This document shows, one piece after another, positions 7,008 through 14,246 of a stretch of DNA of 21,208 bases. This DNA is from a virus: the IMG/VR virus record IMGVR_UViG_3300032011_000167, positions 1 through 21,208 of that record. The stretch is one strand, 5' to 3'. Numbering within the stretch: the stretch's first letter is position 1; each line of letters begins with the position of its first letter. A program made the position numbers and the translations under genes. Below the pieces are notes generated by a model. That model was given only the letters and a program-made list of their open reading frames with translations. It made no database searches and was not told the DNA's origin.

Positions 7008-8131
7008 TTTCCTCCTGGGTTTACATAAACAGTTTCTCCAATGTTTGCTGGTTCATGATCAGAATTGCATATCCATAAAACAGGATAGTTTACTGGATCT
7101 AATCTAGATTCTCCATGTAAATCAGTAAAATAAATAAGAGCTTGAGTAGGGTGCTCTTCTACATAATCTAATACTGGTTTAAAACTAGTACCTCCTCCTC
7201 CATGAAATTTTAAAGACATAATATCAGTTGTTTGATCAATACTATGTATGTCATGAATTTCTGCATCACAATCAATAATTGTCATGTACTCTGGGTTAAA
7301 CATTTGTTGTATACCTTTTATTTCACTTAACATTTCTTGTAATTCTTCGTCTTCTATACTACCACTAGTATCTATAGCAAAAGTTAGGTGTCCTAACCCA
7401 TAACTATGTAAACTGGGCATATAGGTATCTGATGAGTATCTACGATTTTTCCTTGCCCACGAGTACTCTTCACGTACTCGCTGGTCGAGAAATCTATGTA
7501 ATATAACTTGCCATGGTAGTTTAGGATTTAATAATTCATCGATGATTCTAAGAATTTCATCTGGGATTTCTCCTTTTAATTGTTTTCCTCCCATTTGTGC
7601 TTGAGTTCGAGCTCGAACAATAATATTTGTTATTGCTGAATCTCGAGTAGGCCCATCGTTACTCTTTTTTTCGCCATCTTCTCTAAGATCAAGCATTAAT
7701 TTACTAGTATCAAAATCTTTTTTCTCTTTCATTAGATCGTCATATACTTTATCAGTAGACCATCCATCTCCGTATTTCTTATCAAGTAATCCTTCAGTAG
7801 GTATTTCGAATCCTGCTTTGGTAAGCATGTGATTAATCACATAGTCACCTGCACAATTCCACATAATAGGATCTCTATTTCCTCTACGAGCTAAATGTTG
7901 AAATGCTACATGCCAACATTCATGAGCCATTAATCCAGCAAATTGTTGAACAGTTTGATTTTTTAAAAATTCAGGATTATACCTAATAGTAGTGCCTCCA
8001 ACATCTGCTGTTGCTGTAGCATCGGTAATTACATGTTTTAAACTTAGGGCAATTGTAGATATAAATGCAGACCTAGTCATGAGCTCGATCTTAGCTTTAA
8101 GTAACTGGCTTTCCAGATCTGTATTAGTCAT
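7004..8131 (-). CDS. Metallopeptidase-like plus VWA domain protein, N4 gp25-like (375 aa)
   Basis: The domain order matches DUF2201-type proteins. An N-terminal putative metallopeptidase region carries HECWH (residues 70-74), an HExxH-form motif. After a charged linker (about 120-170) comes a C-terminal von Willebrand A domain with a MIDAS-like DTSGS (254-258), GGGGTS (311-316) and FTD (335-337). These proteins pair with MoxR-type AAA+ ATPases, and one is encoded directly upstream with an 11-base gap; N4 has the same pair (gp24/gp25). By analogy with other MoxR-VWA systems, the pair would remodel a protein partner using ATP. The actual substrate in phage infection is not known to me. It is coupled to the DNA polymerase start. 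Confidence 0.88.
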   Translation of the reverse strand: MTNTDLESQLLKAKIELMTRSAFISTIALSLKHVITDATATADVGGTTIRYNPEFLKNQTVQQFAGLMAHECWHVAFQHLARRGNRDPIMWNCAGDYVINHMLTKAGFEIPTEGLLDKKYGDGWSTDKVYDDLMKEKKDFDTSKLMLDLREDGEKKSNDGPTRDSAITNIIVRARTQAQMGGKQLKGEIPDEILRIIDELLNPKLPWQVILHRFLDQRVREEYSWARKNRRYSSDTYMPSLHSYGLGHLTFAIDTSGSIEDEELQEMLSEIKGIQQMFNPEYMTIIDCDAEIHDIHSIDQTTDIMSLKFHGGGGTSFKPVLDYVEEHPTQALIYFTDLHGESRLDPVNYPVLWICNSDHEPANIGETVYVNPGGK

Positions 8132-8142
8132 ATGGTTTCTCC

Positions 8143-9165
8143 TTATCCAAACATAATAGAACTATTTTTAGCTATCCATTCAATAATAAGAGGATGCTCT
8201 TTTAATTTAGGGGCCCTTTTATAAATATCCTTAAGTGTGATTACCTGCATTTCTGTTGGTAATCTATTATTTGCAGCCATTATTTTATCTATAGTATCTG
8301 GCGTACTATTATGGGATAGCATTGTTGTAACTGCGTATTGTTCACTAGGTTCTTTAGGGACCTTCCATCCTGATTTAGGATTAGAAAGTATTTGCTCAAT
8401 AGTAGGTAGGTTTTGATAAATCTCAGAATATGTTGCCAGTTCTACTGCCGCACCTTCACCAATTGTACCCGCTAAACGAGTTTTAGTAATATGATCAATT
8501 ATAGCTTTTCCAGAAATTACTTTAGAAGCAAATTCCCATGTACGTGGACAAGGAAAAGTTAATTCATTAGTTGCTGGATCAAATTTATGTAATAAATCTG
8601 GTTTAAATTTAATTAATGAAATGATTCTATGATCTACTCCATTAGAATTTGCCCAATCAACCCATACTTTATGATCAACTCGCATGCGGTAATGAGTTAG
8701 CCTGGATGTAGTAGCTGTACTTTGAGTATTTACAATTGCCCTATCTGTGGTTAAATTTCCAGCTGCGGCAATAAGACATCTAGTGTGCAGTTTATGTTTA
8801 TAGACTTCACGATCTAAGATTAATTTATATGCTGCAGCTTCCGTTTGTTTATTTCCTGAATTAAATTCATCTAGAAATAGCAACCATCCATCATACCCAT
8901 CAGGAATTGAATCTCCTTCTATTGGAAAATATTCTGGAATATGAAAAGTCATTCTTCCATCTTTAACTCCCGGATAACCCTGCATATCTACGGGTTCACA
9001 CTGGGATACTCTGAAATCTATAATTTTAAGCTTATACAAACTAGCTATTTTACGAATAATATCGGACTTTCCCATTCCTGGACTAGAAGCCACCATAGGA
9101 GTAAGTCCTGCTTTTAGATCTTCTTTTAAGCATTCCTCTAATTGGACTGCATTTACTTCAAACAT
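8143..9165 (-). CDS. MoxR-type AAA+ ATPase, N4 gp24-like (340 aa)
   Basis: A predicted AAA+ chaperone-like ATPase. Walker A is SSPGMGKS (27-34), Walker B is LLFLDE (95-100), sensor 1 is AAAGN (Asn 137), and the C-terminal sensor 2 region probably includes CPRTWE (about 207-212). The sequence between Walker A and B (VDMQGYPGV) is typical of the MoxR/CoxD group. The partner VWA protein follows immediately. The start at 9165 has GAGGAG upstream, and the gap to the preceding 40-aa gene is 16 bases. It likely acts with the VWA protein as a two-component remodelling complex in the cytoplasm. Confidence 0.9.
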   Translation of the reverse strand: MFEVNAVQLEECLKEDLKAGLTPMVASSPGMGKSDIIRKIASLYKLKIIDFRVSQCEPVDMQGYPGVKDGRMTFHIPEYFPIEGDSIPDGYDGWLLFLDEFNSGNKQTEAAAYKLILDREVYKHKLHTRCLIAAAGNLTTDRAIVNTQSTATTSRLTHYRMRVDHKVWVDWANSNGVDHRIISLIKFKPDLLHKFDPATNELTFPCPRTWEFASKVISGKAIIDHITKTRLAGTIGEGAAVELATYSEIYQNLPTIEQILSNPKSGWKVPKEPSEQYAVTTMLSHNSTPDTIDKIMAANNRLPTEMQVITLKDIYKRAPKLKEHPLIIEWIAKNSSIMFG

Positions 9166-9181
9166 ATGGTATATCTCCTCT

Positions 9182-9304
9182 TTATATAGTTGGAAATCCT
9201 AAGAATAGCAGTAACTCTATTAATTCTTCCAAATCGCTAGCATTTTCTATAAGATCAGGATCTATATCTGCGACTTCTACATAGATTTCTTCGTTGTCTG
9301 TCAT
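9182..9304 (-). CDS. Small acidic protein (40 aa)
   Basis: ATG at 9304 opens a 40-codon frame ending in TAA at 9182, with AGAGGA about eight bases upstream. The protein is strongly acidic in its first 30 residues (MTDNEEIYVEVADIDPDLIE) and ends with a hydrophobic LLLFLGF. It fills the gap between the 206-aa gene and the ATPase exactly, with one base to the upstream stop. No homologue is recognised. Tight packing is the main support. Confidence 0.6.
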   Translation of the reverse strand: MTDNEEIYVEVADIDPDLIENASDLEELIELLLFLGFPTI

Positions 9305-9305
9305 A

Positions 9306-9926
9306 TTAATTATCCTCTAATAAATTGGTGGTCATACGATTTTTAAGAAATATAGGTGTTGTAGGATCTGGAATTGCCGTCTTTTTTTTTGATCTGGGAG
9401 TTTTAACTGGTTCAGCTGGCAAATATTTATGTAAAGAAGAGTCCCATACCTTTCTCAATTGCAGTGATCCTGTGTATTTTGTTGTAGTTTCTTCCAAATA
9501 TTGGCTCATTTTTTGTTTTTCTGTTCTTAAAGCCAAAATATCGTTACAAAGCTCAATTGCACTATCTTGCAATCTAGGGTCTAATTCATTTTCAGGTACA
9601 CTGGTATAGTATGAACTTCCTTTTCCGTGTGATTTAGGGTTTGTTATGGGCTGGTCTGTCTTGTATCTCCACTTTTCATCTACAGATATTTGTGTTTTAT
9701 CTTCTTCAGGAGTGTATTTAATTCTTAAACAATACTCTTCATCTTTAGCTATCATCTCTTCTGGTAATTTATCTAACAAATGTTGCATTGGTGCTAAATA
9801 TAGCTCCCTACTTTTTTCAGCAATGTCAGTTCTTCGTTTTGTTAATTTATCTTCTTCTTTCCCGTATAAATCTCGTAGTATTTGTCTTTTCATATTAGTT
9901 ATTTCATAACTTCCTATTCTCGCCAT
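9306..9926 (-). CDS. Hypothetical phage protein (206 aa)
   Basis: I do not recognise this protein. The first 60 residues look helical and charged (KEEDKLTKRRTDIAEKSREL). A middle section is probably beta-rich, another helix lies near 120-145, and the C-terminus is a basic proline-rich tail (TPRSKKKTAIPDPTTP). There are two cysteines and no membrane segment. The start at 9926 follows GGAGGAATAAATT and lies three bases from the upstream stop. N4-like phages have similar unassigned genes between the RNA polymerase and the AAA+ ATPase, so a middle-gene role is possible. Confidence 0.8.
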   Translation of the reverse strand: MARIGSYEITNMKRQILRDLYGKEEDKLTKRRTDIAEKSRELYLAPMQHLLDKLPEEMIAKDEEYCLRIKYTPEEDKTQISVDEKWRYKTDQPITNPKSHGKGSSYYTSVPENELDPRLQDSAIELCNDILALRTEKQKMSQYLEETTTKYTGSLQLRKVWDSSLHKYLPAEPVKTPRSKKKTAIPDPTTPIFLKNRMTTNLLEDN

Positions 9927-9929
9927 AAT

Positions 9930-10121
9930 TTATTCCTCCAATATTTTTTCTGAACGATATATATTGACTTGTTTACGTACCTCACAAACATTACTGTTGT
10001 GCATGTTAGAAGTGTTATTAATATATTGTTCTATCTTCATGCCGTTTTTTATGCATTTATTTCCTAATCTCCAATGTTGGCAAGCTTTCAATTCACAATA
10101 ATTCACTACAAAGCACGACAT
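9930..10121 (-). CDS. Small cysteine-rich protein (63 aa)
   Basis: ATG at 10121 follows AGGAGAAG. The protein has five cysteines: Cys 3, 9, 14 and 23 (MSCFVVNYCELKACQHW...NKC) and Cys 46. A metal-binding fold is possible, but the spacing does not match a standard zinc ribbon. It is the first gene of the replication block after the terminator at 10185-10224. Function unknown. Confidence 0.6.
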   Translation of the reverse strand: MSCFVVNYCELKACQHWRLGNKCIKNGMKIEQYINNTSNMHNSNVCEVRKQVNIYRSEKILEE

Positions 10122-10162
10122 TGAACTTCTCCTAGTTTTTAGTAAAGTTAAGCAATCTAAAC

Positions 10163-10191
10163 ATTATAATCTTAAGTATTAGGTTTAATAA
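10163..10191 (-). promoter_or_regulatory. Possible promoter for the replication block
   Basis: A new transcript should begin between the terminator after the RNA polymerase gene and the ATG at 10121. On the minus strand a perfect TATAAT (10163-10168) lies here, with only a poor -35 match (TTATTA, 10186-10191) at 17 bases. N4 middle promoters are read by the phage's own two-subunit RNA polymerase and are AT-rich, so this site may not be sigma70-dependent. This is a weak call based mainly on position. Confidence 0.3.
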
Positions 10192-10224
10192 AAAAAATGA
10201 CCTCCCCAATTAAGGGAAGGTCAT
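10185..10224 (-). terminator. Strong intrinsic terminator after the RNA polymerase gene
   Basis: On the minus strand an 11-bp stem (10214-10224 with 10197-10207, one G-U) closes a six-base loop and is followed at once by eight Ts. In the RNA it reads AUGACCUUCCC, loop, GGGGAGGUCAU, U tract. It separates the early unit ending with the RNA polymerase gene from the replication block. The 70 bases between it and the polymerase stop (10225-10296) show nothing else that I can support. Confidence 0.9.
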
Positions 10225-10296
10225 ATGTTAGCAGCGGCTCTTTCTTGCACAATTCGTTACTTAGTCTATTCGTTAAATAGATACCACTTAGGAGAA

Positions 10297-12054
10297 CTAT
10301 GACAGCATGTAATTACTATTTATAATATCCAGATGTAAATCATTACTGGTTTTGTTTAATTGTAAACCTCTATTACCAGTTAATTGGTTTAAGATATCAT
10401 TAAGTAAATCACTTTTAGAAATCTCAGTCATAATTTCGCGATATGTTCTACTCACTTGTTGTAAGTAGTTGGGGTTAAAAACAAAACAATCATGAACATG
10501 GCTTAATTGAAAATCACACCGCCTGATCATTTCCCTAGCAATATAACCATCAATAGAATGGATAATATTAGGACATAACGAGCGGAAATTATCAGATTTA
10601 GTTTGCTGATACCACCTTAGAGGAATATCGCCTAATTCATTATCTGCGTATACACCGTTAGTAGGTTCTATAATAGCAGTATAAGCAGTATGTCCATCGG
10701 GCATAACCCACGAATGATAGTCTGAATTGTAGTTCCAACAATCATTAATAATATTCATGACATCTTCTGCACCTGGTAGTAAACCAGTCATAATTTCATA
10801 AAATACCTCCAATTCTTTAGAAGAAAGCAATGCTTTAGGCGTAGCTTTAGAATTATAGAAATGAGTCATAGCAACCTGTTTTATAATCTTTCTAGATACA
10901 GGTTTTGATAACTTTTTATTCATCATTTCAGTTATTTCTGTATATAAATCATACCTAACATTTGGATCGATACAGTTTACTAACTTAGCAGTTTTCTTAC
11001 ATCCAGATAGCACTGCCATAATCTGAATACCAGATGATGTAGCGTCTAGACTCATTACATACCCTGTAGGTCTACCTGCTTTTGTATCTTTTAGGGCTCT
11101 AACCGCTTTACGACCAAGGATAGGCTCATCCCAGATAACATTATCTAGATTATTTGCATCATCTTGCATAAGTGCCCAATCATATCTGTCTCGCCAAGTT
11201 AGCTTGTCTTTACCAGCATGATTAGCTATAGCAATATATAAATTAGGCAATCCTGTTTCACTGATTAACTCTTTATTATGTAAAGACAATAAGCTCTTAC
11301 CATACTCATTACTTTGTAAATTAAGATCATATCCAGAAGAATAACTTCTTCCTCTGGAGTCGTATCGCCATACAAAATAAAAATGAGAGCCTAAGTATTC
11401 ATCAATAACTTTCAAAAATTGCTTTTTGTTAACCATATGGTTTGTTTGTTCTTCTAACAAATATGTAGGAGAATCAATTTCCCAAGCAATATTCTGTAAT
11501 TTATTAATAACATCATAAGCCAATGGCTCATCATGCCTATTAAATCTACTCCCTAAAACTAGATGTTTGCTTTCCCAAAACCACCCCCCATTCTCGTTAT
11601 TAGTCCAATCAATAGGTTTTGCTTTCATAGGAGGCAAATATTGTAGTTTATCCAATCTTTGTTGGGTATTAATATCTAATGTAAAATTAGGGCATATATT
11701 CCATTCGTTATTTATAGATTTAAAATTATATAAACCACTATCTCTAGACTCTTTAAGTAATAAAATTCCCCATACAAATGCGTCAAGAGCATCAGGTATA
11801 CCCGCACTAATTCCTATTTGAGTAGCAATTTCCTGAATAGGCCGTCTATTTCTATCTTTAAGAATAAGCGAGAACAGTTTAATAAATATTTCTTTGTTAT
11901 CGATATATTTATTATTGTTTAAACTATTAATAGCCCCAAGAATGTTTGATTCCATTTCTGGAGGGATTTTTCCTTGGATAGATTCAAGGATAATGTCATC
12001 GGTGAGCCTTGTAGACCATGTCGTTTCTAACGTATACTGATCAGTATTAGCCAT
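10297..12054 (-). CDS. Single-subunit (T7-family) RNA polymerase, compact single chain (585 aa)
   Basis: A DNA-dependent RNA polymerase of the T7/mitochondrial/N4 family. Motifs: DSRGR (232-236), the DxxGR motif; SLDATSSGIQ, motif A with catalytic Asp 337; motif B Arg 388, Lys 392 and Tyr 400, with the same spacing as R627/K631/Y639 of T7; and HVHDCF, motif C with His 521 and Asp 522. At 585 residues it is about 300 shorter than T7 RNA polymerase (883). The C-terminus lacks the T7 FAFA foot, and the N-terminal promoter-binding region is small. N4 encodes the equivalent enzyme (RNAPII) as two proteins, gp15 with DxxGR and gp16 with motifs A-C; here all motifs are on one chain. Expected role: middle transcription of the genes to its left. 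Its leader holds a terminator. Confidence 0.93.
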   Translation of the reverse strand: MANTDQYTLETTWSTRLTDDIILESIQGKIPPEMESNILGAINSLNNNKYIDNKEIFIKLFSLILKDRNRRPIQEIATQIGISAGIPDALDAFVWGILLLKESRDSGLYNFKSINNEWNICPNFTLDINTQQRLDKLQYLPPMKAKPIDWTNNENGGWFWESKHLVLGSRFNRHDEPLAYDVINKLQNIAWEIDSPTYLLEEQTNHMVNKKQFLKVIDEYLGSHFYFVWRYDSRGRSYSSGYDLNLQSNEYGKSLLSLHNKELISETGLPNLYIAIANHAGKDKLTWRDRYDWALMQDDANNLDNVIWDEPILGRKAVRALKDTKAGRPTGYVMSLDATSSGIQIMAVLSGCKKTAKLVNCIDPNVRYDLYTEITEMMNKKLSKPVSRKIIKQVAMTHFYNSKATPKALLSSKELEVFYEIMTGLLPGAEDVMNIINDCWNYNSDYHSWVMPDGHTAYTAIIEPTNGVYADNELGDIPLRWYQQTKSDNFRSLCPNIIHSIDGYIAREMIRRCDFQLSHVHDCFVFNPNYLQQVSRTYREIMTEISKSDLLNDILNQLTGNRGLQLNKTSNDLHLDIINSNYMLS

Positions 12055-12083
12055 AAATTATCCTCTCGATTTAAATAAACAAC

Positions 12084-12113
12084 AAAAAACCCCCAAGGAA
12101 CTAACCTTGAGGG
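12084..12113 (-). terminator. Intrinsic terminator or attenuator in the RNA polymerase leader
   Basis: The minus-strand RNA folds as a 9-bp stem (12105-12113 with 12090-12098) around a six-base loop, followed by six Us. One position is G-U in minus-strand RNA but C-A mismatched in plus-strand RNA, so the element works leftward. It lies between the hairpin promoter at 12124-12142 and the RNA polymerase ATG at 12054. A transcript started there would meet it within about 15 nt, and readthrough would be needed to express the polymerase. Confidence 0.85.
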
Positions 12114-12123
12114 CAGTTAAAAG

Positions 12124-12142
12124 ACCGAGCTGACAAGGTCAG
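12124..12142 (-). promoter_or_regulatory. Virion-RNAP-type hairpin promoter 1 (drives RNA polymerase gene)
   Basis: The plus (template) strand carries CTGAC-AAG-GTCAG (12130-12142), a 5-bp stem with a 3-base purine loop. On the minus strand the hairpin is followed by three variable bases and GGT (12124-12126), then a T-rich stretch ending AACT. The same arrangement occurs at two other sites, each upstream of leftward genes. N4 virion RNA polymerase uses template-strand hairpins of this geometry, starting with G about 11 bases from the loop centre. That predicts a start near 12125. Confidence 0.75.
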
Positions 12143-12151
12143 CAGGGATAT

Positions 12152-12253
12152 TTATTTTAACCAAGCAACTACAACGTGTCCTCCTATATAAATAGCTGAA
12201 AAACAAAGAACTATGGCTCCAAAATAATTCAAATATCTATCTAATTTCATCAT
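12152..12253 (-). CDS. Small membrane peptide (33 aa)
   Basis: ATG at 12253 (a second ATG follows at once) opens a 33-codon frame, MMKLDRYLNYFGAIVLCFSA and onward, ending WLK. It is essentially one hydrophobic transmembrane helix with a short basic N-terminus. The start overlaps the stop of the 81-aa gene in an ATGATG junction, and GGAGG lies nine bases upstream. It is the last gene before the hairpin promoter at 12130. Small phage membrane peptides often act on the host envelope, but no function can be read here. Confidence 0.55.
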   Translation of the reverse strand: MMKLDRYLNYFGAIVLCFSAIYIGGHVVVAWLK

Positions 12254-12495
12254 GATTGATATCCTCCTATGGTTTCTTGTAGTAGTTCAACTTTATGTTG
12301 TAAATCTTTAATTTTAAATCTTAAGGTACAAATTTCAGCTTTCTTATCGTGAAGATCATCTTCAAGTTTCTTTATTTTGTATGCTGATTCATTAATTAAT
12401 GAATTAAGTCCAGACTGATCATTTGGTAAGAAATCTTTAACAACTGGTACCATTCTTACAATTCTTTCTATATTACGTAATGATGGTAATTTCAC
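12250..12495 (-). CDS. Coiled-coil hypothetical protein (81 aa)
   Basis: From about residue 33 to the end the protein has a strong heptad-like pattern (INESAYKIKKLEDDLHDKK, then RFKIKDLQHKVELLQETI), predicting a parallel coiled coil. The N-terminal 30 residues are basic. The start at 12495 follows AAGGAGGAG. Oligomerisation is likely; the partner is unknown. It is coupled to the downstream 33-aa membrane peptide. Confidence 0.7.
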   Translation of the reverse strand: MKLPSLRNIERIVRMVPVVKDFLPNDQSGLNSLINESAYKIKKLEDDLHDKKAEICTLRFKIKDLQHKVELLQETIGGYQS

Positions 12496-12509
12496 AATTC
12501 TCCTCCTTG

Positions 12510-12677
12510 TTAGTAGTCAACTGCATCATAATAATCATCTGCACATTCTGGGTCTTCTAATCTTTTAATAATATTTTCTATTATCCTGGTTTCATGTCCT
12601 TTATGCATTTCAATCTTTTTACGTAATAGTTGCTTAAGTAATTCTATCTCCTCTGCACTTAATAAAACATGATACAT
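12510..12677 (-). CDS. Small hypothetical protein (55 aa)
   Basis: ATG at 12677 follows AGGAGAC and opens a 55-codon frame ending in TAA at 12510. The protein is helical and charged (MYHVLLSAEEIELLKQLLRK) and ends in an acidic tyrosine-rich segment (CADDYYDAVDY). The SAEEIELLKQLL segment resembles short helical repeats in many small phage proteins, with no known role. It fits exactly between its neighbours. Confidence 0.6.
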   Translation of the reverse strand: MYHVLLSAEEIELLKQLLRKKIEMHKGHETRIIENIIKRLEDPECADDYYDAVDY

Positions 12678-12697
12678 GTTTGTCTCCTAGGAATGAG

Positions 12698-12904
12698 TCA
12701 CATGTTTTCTTTCTGAGGTGTTGCCCATGCAAATTCTAAATCTTCTCCCATTACTTCTGTTATGAATAATTCAGCTTCTTTTTTTGAATCAAAAATATAA
12801 GGAGCAAAATTTCCATCTGCGTCTTTATCTTGAGCTATTGCTGTATGTGCCATCGCTCCCATTTCTTCGCATTCTATACAAGTACTTGCGATTACCCATT
12901 TCAT
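12698..12904 (-). CDS. Hypothetical protein (68 aa)
   Basis: The start at 12904 follows AAAGGAGATACT, and the start overlaps the upstream stop by four bases. The N-terminus has two cysteines (ASTCIECEEMG), and the middle (DSKKEAELFITEVMGEDLEF) looks like a helix-strand unit. It is a soluble small protein of the early region with no recognised domain. Confidence 0.65.
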   Translation of the reverse strand: MKWVIASTCIECEEMGAMAHTAIAQDKDADGNFAPYIFDSKKEAELFITEVMGEDLEFAWATPQKENM

Positions 12905-13113
12905 AGTATCTCCTTTGTTCCATGTGAAACATTAGAATGTTTTCCCATTTTTTCTATCTTTACACATCCAAAGCTAGATTTAATGGGTACTCCTATAGTT
13001 AAAGCACGTTTAACTGCTTCTTGACACTCTTTCTTTTGGTGGTATTCCCCCAATATATTTATAGAATCAACCTGAAAAGGCTGATTAAATACAATCATTA
13101 ATAGTATCCACAT
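12901..13113 (-). CDS. Small protein with hydrophobic N-terminus (70 aa)
   Basis: The first 10 residues (MWILLMIVFN) are hydrophobic, and the rest (EYHQKKECQEAVKRALTIGV) is soluble with two cysteines separated by 19 residues. This resembles small exported phage proteins with a single disulfide, but the hydrophobic stretch is short for a standard signal peptide. The start at 13113 overlaps the upstream stop, and GGAG precedes it. Function unknown. Confidence 0.6.
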   Translation of the reverse strand: MWILLMIVFNQPFQVDSINILGEYHQKKECQEAVKRALTIGVPIKSSFGCVKIEKMGKHSNVSHGTKEIL

Positions 13114-13451
13114 TATCTATCTCCATTCATTTCACGTCCAATCTTTGTATCTATAGACATGTTTATTGAATCTTTTAGTTCTAAATCATTTTGTGCCATC
13201 TTATCTAGCTCTTCTTGATCACTATCCTGTTGTTTGACCATCCATTCATGTAGCTCTTGCTTCTCTTTCTGTACTTCTGCAGACATAAGATACATAACTC
13301 TATCATTTAACCATTTATTAAAATCTTCTAAAGCTGATTTAGTATAAGTAGTTGAATAATTTGGAGCTTTATATTTCATCCTAAAATACATATCAACTAT
13401 AACTCTTAACATAGTGTCTAGATCATCACGCATCATAGTAGGTTTTTTCAT
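13113..13451 (-). CDS. Hypothetical early protein (112 aa)
   Basis: The start at 13451 follows GGAGAAAGGTA and overlaps the end of the upstream gene by 26 bases. It is predominantly helical and charged, rich in Met (DTMLRVIVDMYFRMK), with a long Glu/Lys/Gln helix from about residue 57 to 90. It has no cysteine, membrane segment or known motif. Translationally coupled on both sides. Function unknown. Confidence 0.7.
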   Translation of the reverse strand: MKKPTMMRDDLDTMLRVIVDMYFRMKYKAPNYSTTYTKSALEDFNKWLNDRVMYLMSAEVQKEKQELHEWMVKQQDSDQEELDKMAQNDLELKDSINMSIDTKIGREMNGDR

Positions 13452-13629
13452 TACCTTTCTCCTCGTCTATAAGATAAAGTTTATAACCATCTTGTGATTC
13501 AACTTCTTCTACTGTATTCCGTTTAACAAGCAGAAACTCTTTACTGAGAGCTTTAATAAACATTTTTCTATTCCTGTATTGTTTATTTTTTTCATAGAGG
13601 TCAAATATTTCATCCCATGAGCATTCCAT
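13426..13629 (-). CDS. Hypothetical early protein (67 aa)
   Basis: ATG at 13629 follows AAAGGAGC. The protein starts MECSWDEIFDLYEKNKQYRN and is followed by a strand-like segment (DGYKLYLIDEE). It is the first gene downstream of structured element B, from which it is separated by about 60 AT-rich bases. It overlaps the next gene. No domain is recognised. Confidence 0.65.
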   Translation of the reverse strand: MECSWDEIFDLYEKNKQYRNRKMFIKALSKEFLLVKRNTVEEVESQDGYKLYLIDEEKGNEKTYYDA

Positions 13630-13689
13630 CTTATAGCTCCTTTAAAGGTTTAATTCTTACTATCTCTATCTTACTATTTTATATTAAAT

Positions 13690-13921
13690 GCAACGCCACA
13701 GCGTTGCTACCTTTACTTTAAAAGGGGTAGCAATATGCACTCAGGTCTATAGAATCAAGAGTACATATTGCTCAATAATCTTAAGAATTAACCGCCTCCA
13801 CTTTTGACTTCGCAAGTCGTAAACCCTTTACTTCCAGAGAATCAGTTTTACAGGGTACGGAGCGACCGCAACTCCCAACTCCTACGGGTTAAGTTTCTAT
13901 GACTCCTCATTAAGATTATTG
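13690..13921 (-). ncRNA. Candidate structured RNA element B (intergenic, about 230 nt)
   Basis: This segment fills most of the gap between genes ending at 13931 and starting at 13629. A perfect 12-bp stem pairs 13773-13784 with 13910-13921, enclosing ttaacc/ggttaa (13788-13793/13887-13892), the hairpin GACTT-CGC-AAGTC (13806-13818) and acccta-type pairings. Leftward lie three hairpins sharing bases: 13730-13742/13759-13771, 13704-13711/13726-13733 and GCAACGC-CACA-GCGTTGC (13690-13707). The first is a continuous 13-bp stem only in minus-strand RNA, where a C-A mismatch becomes G-U. The overlapping hairpins are mutually exclusive, as in a switch. No open frame of note is present. Confidence 0.5.
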
Positions 13922-13930
13922 TCCCTAATT

Positions 13931-14062
13931 TTAACAGTTGTTATAAAGATCACATAATTTACCGTATGGGTAATTGTTAGTTATTTCCCATGCGTTAACA
14001 TAATGAGCCAATGTAAACAACGCAATAACTGTTAGCACGAATATGATTATTTGATTAATCAT
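13931..14062 (-). CDS. Small membrane protein (43 aa)
   Basis: ATG at 14062 follows GGAGGTATC and overlaps the upstream stop (ATGA). Residues 4-22 (QIIIFVLTVIALFTLAHYV) form one transmembrane helix or uncleaved signal anchor. The short tail has two cysteines (KLCDLYNNC). It lies directly upstream of structured element B in the transcript. The role is unknown; a cell-envelope location is predicted. Confidence 0.6.
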   Translation of the reverse strand: MINQIIIFVLTVIALFTLAHYVNAWEITNNYPYGKLCDLYNNC

Positions 14063-14229
14063 GATACCTCCAGTCCTGCTTTGTTCATACGAATACAAAC
14101 AGAGCAAGGGTTATTTACACATGGTTCGTTAGTTAAGTTATTAACCCAAACCATGTAGTTATGTACTATTTGAGACTCTGCATAATGATGCGTATCGTTG
14201 AACTCTTTCATGATTTCTTTAACGGACAT
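14059..14229 (-). CDS. Small cysteine-containing protein (56 aa)
   Basis: ATG at 14229 follows AAGGAGAATTAAA. The C-terminal half carries three cysteines (EPCVNNPCSVCIRMNK), compatible with metal binding or disulfide formation. The N-terminal half is helical (KEIMKEFNDTHHYAE). Its TGA overlaps the start of the membrane peptide gene. No family is recognised. Confidence 0.6.
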   Translation of the reverse strand: MSVKEIMKEFNDTHHYAESQIVHNYMVWVNNLTNEPCVNNPCSVCIRMNKAGLEVS

Positions 14230-14246
14230 TTTAATTCTCCTTATAA

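Noticed and set aside
10225-10296. Small gene or promoter between the RNA polymerase stop and its terminator
   Set aside because: No frame longer than a few codons with a ribosome binding site is present, and the interval looks like a plain 3' untranslated region.
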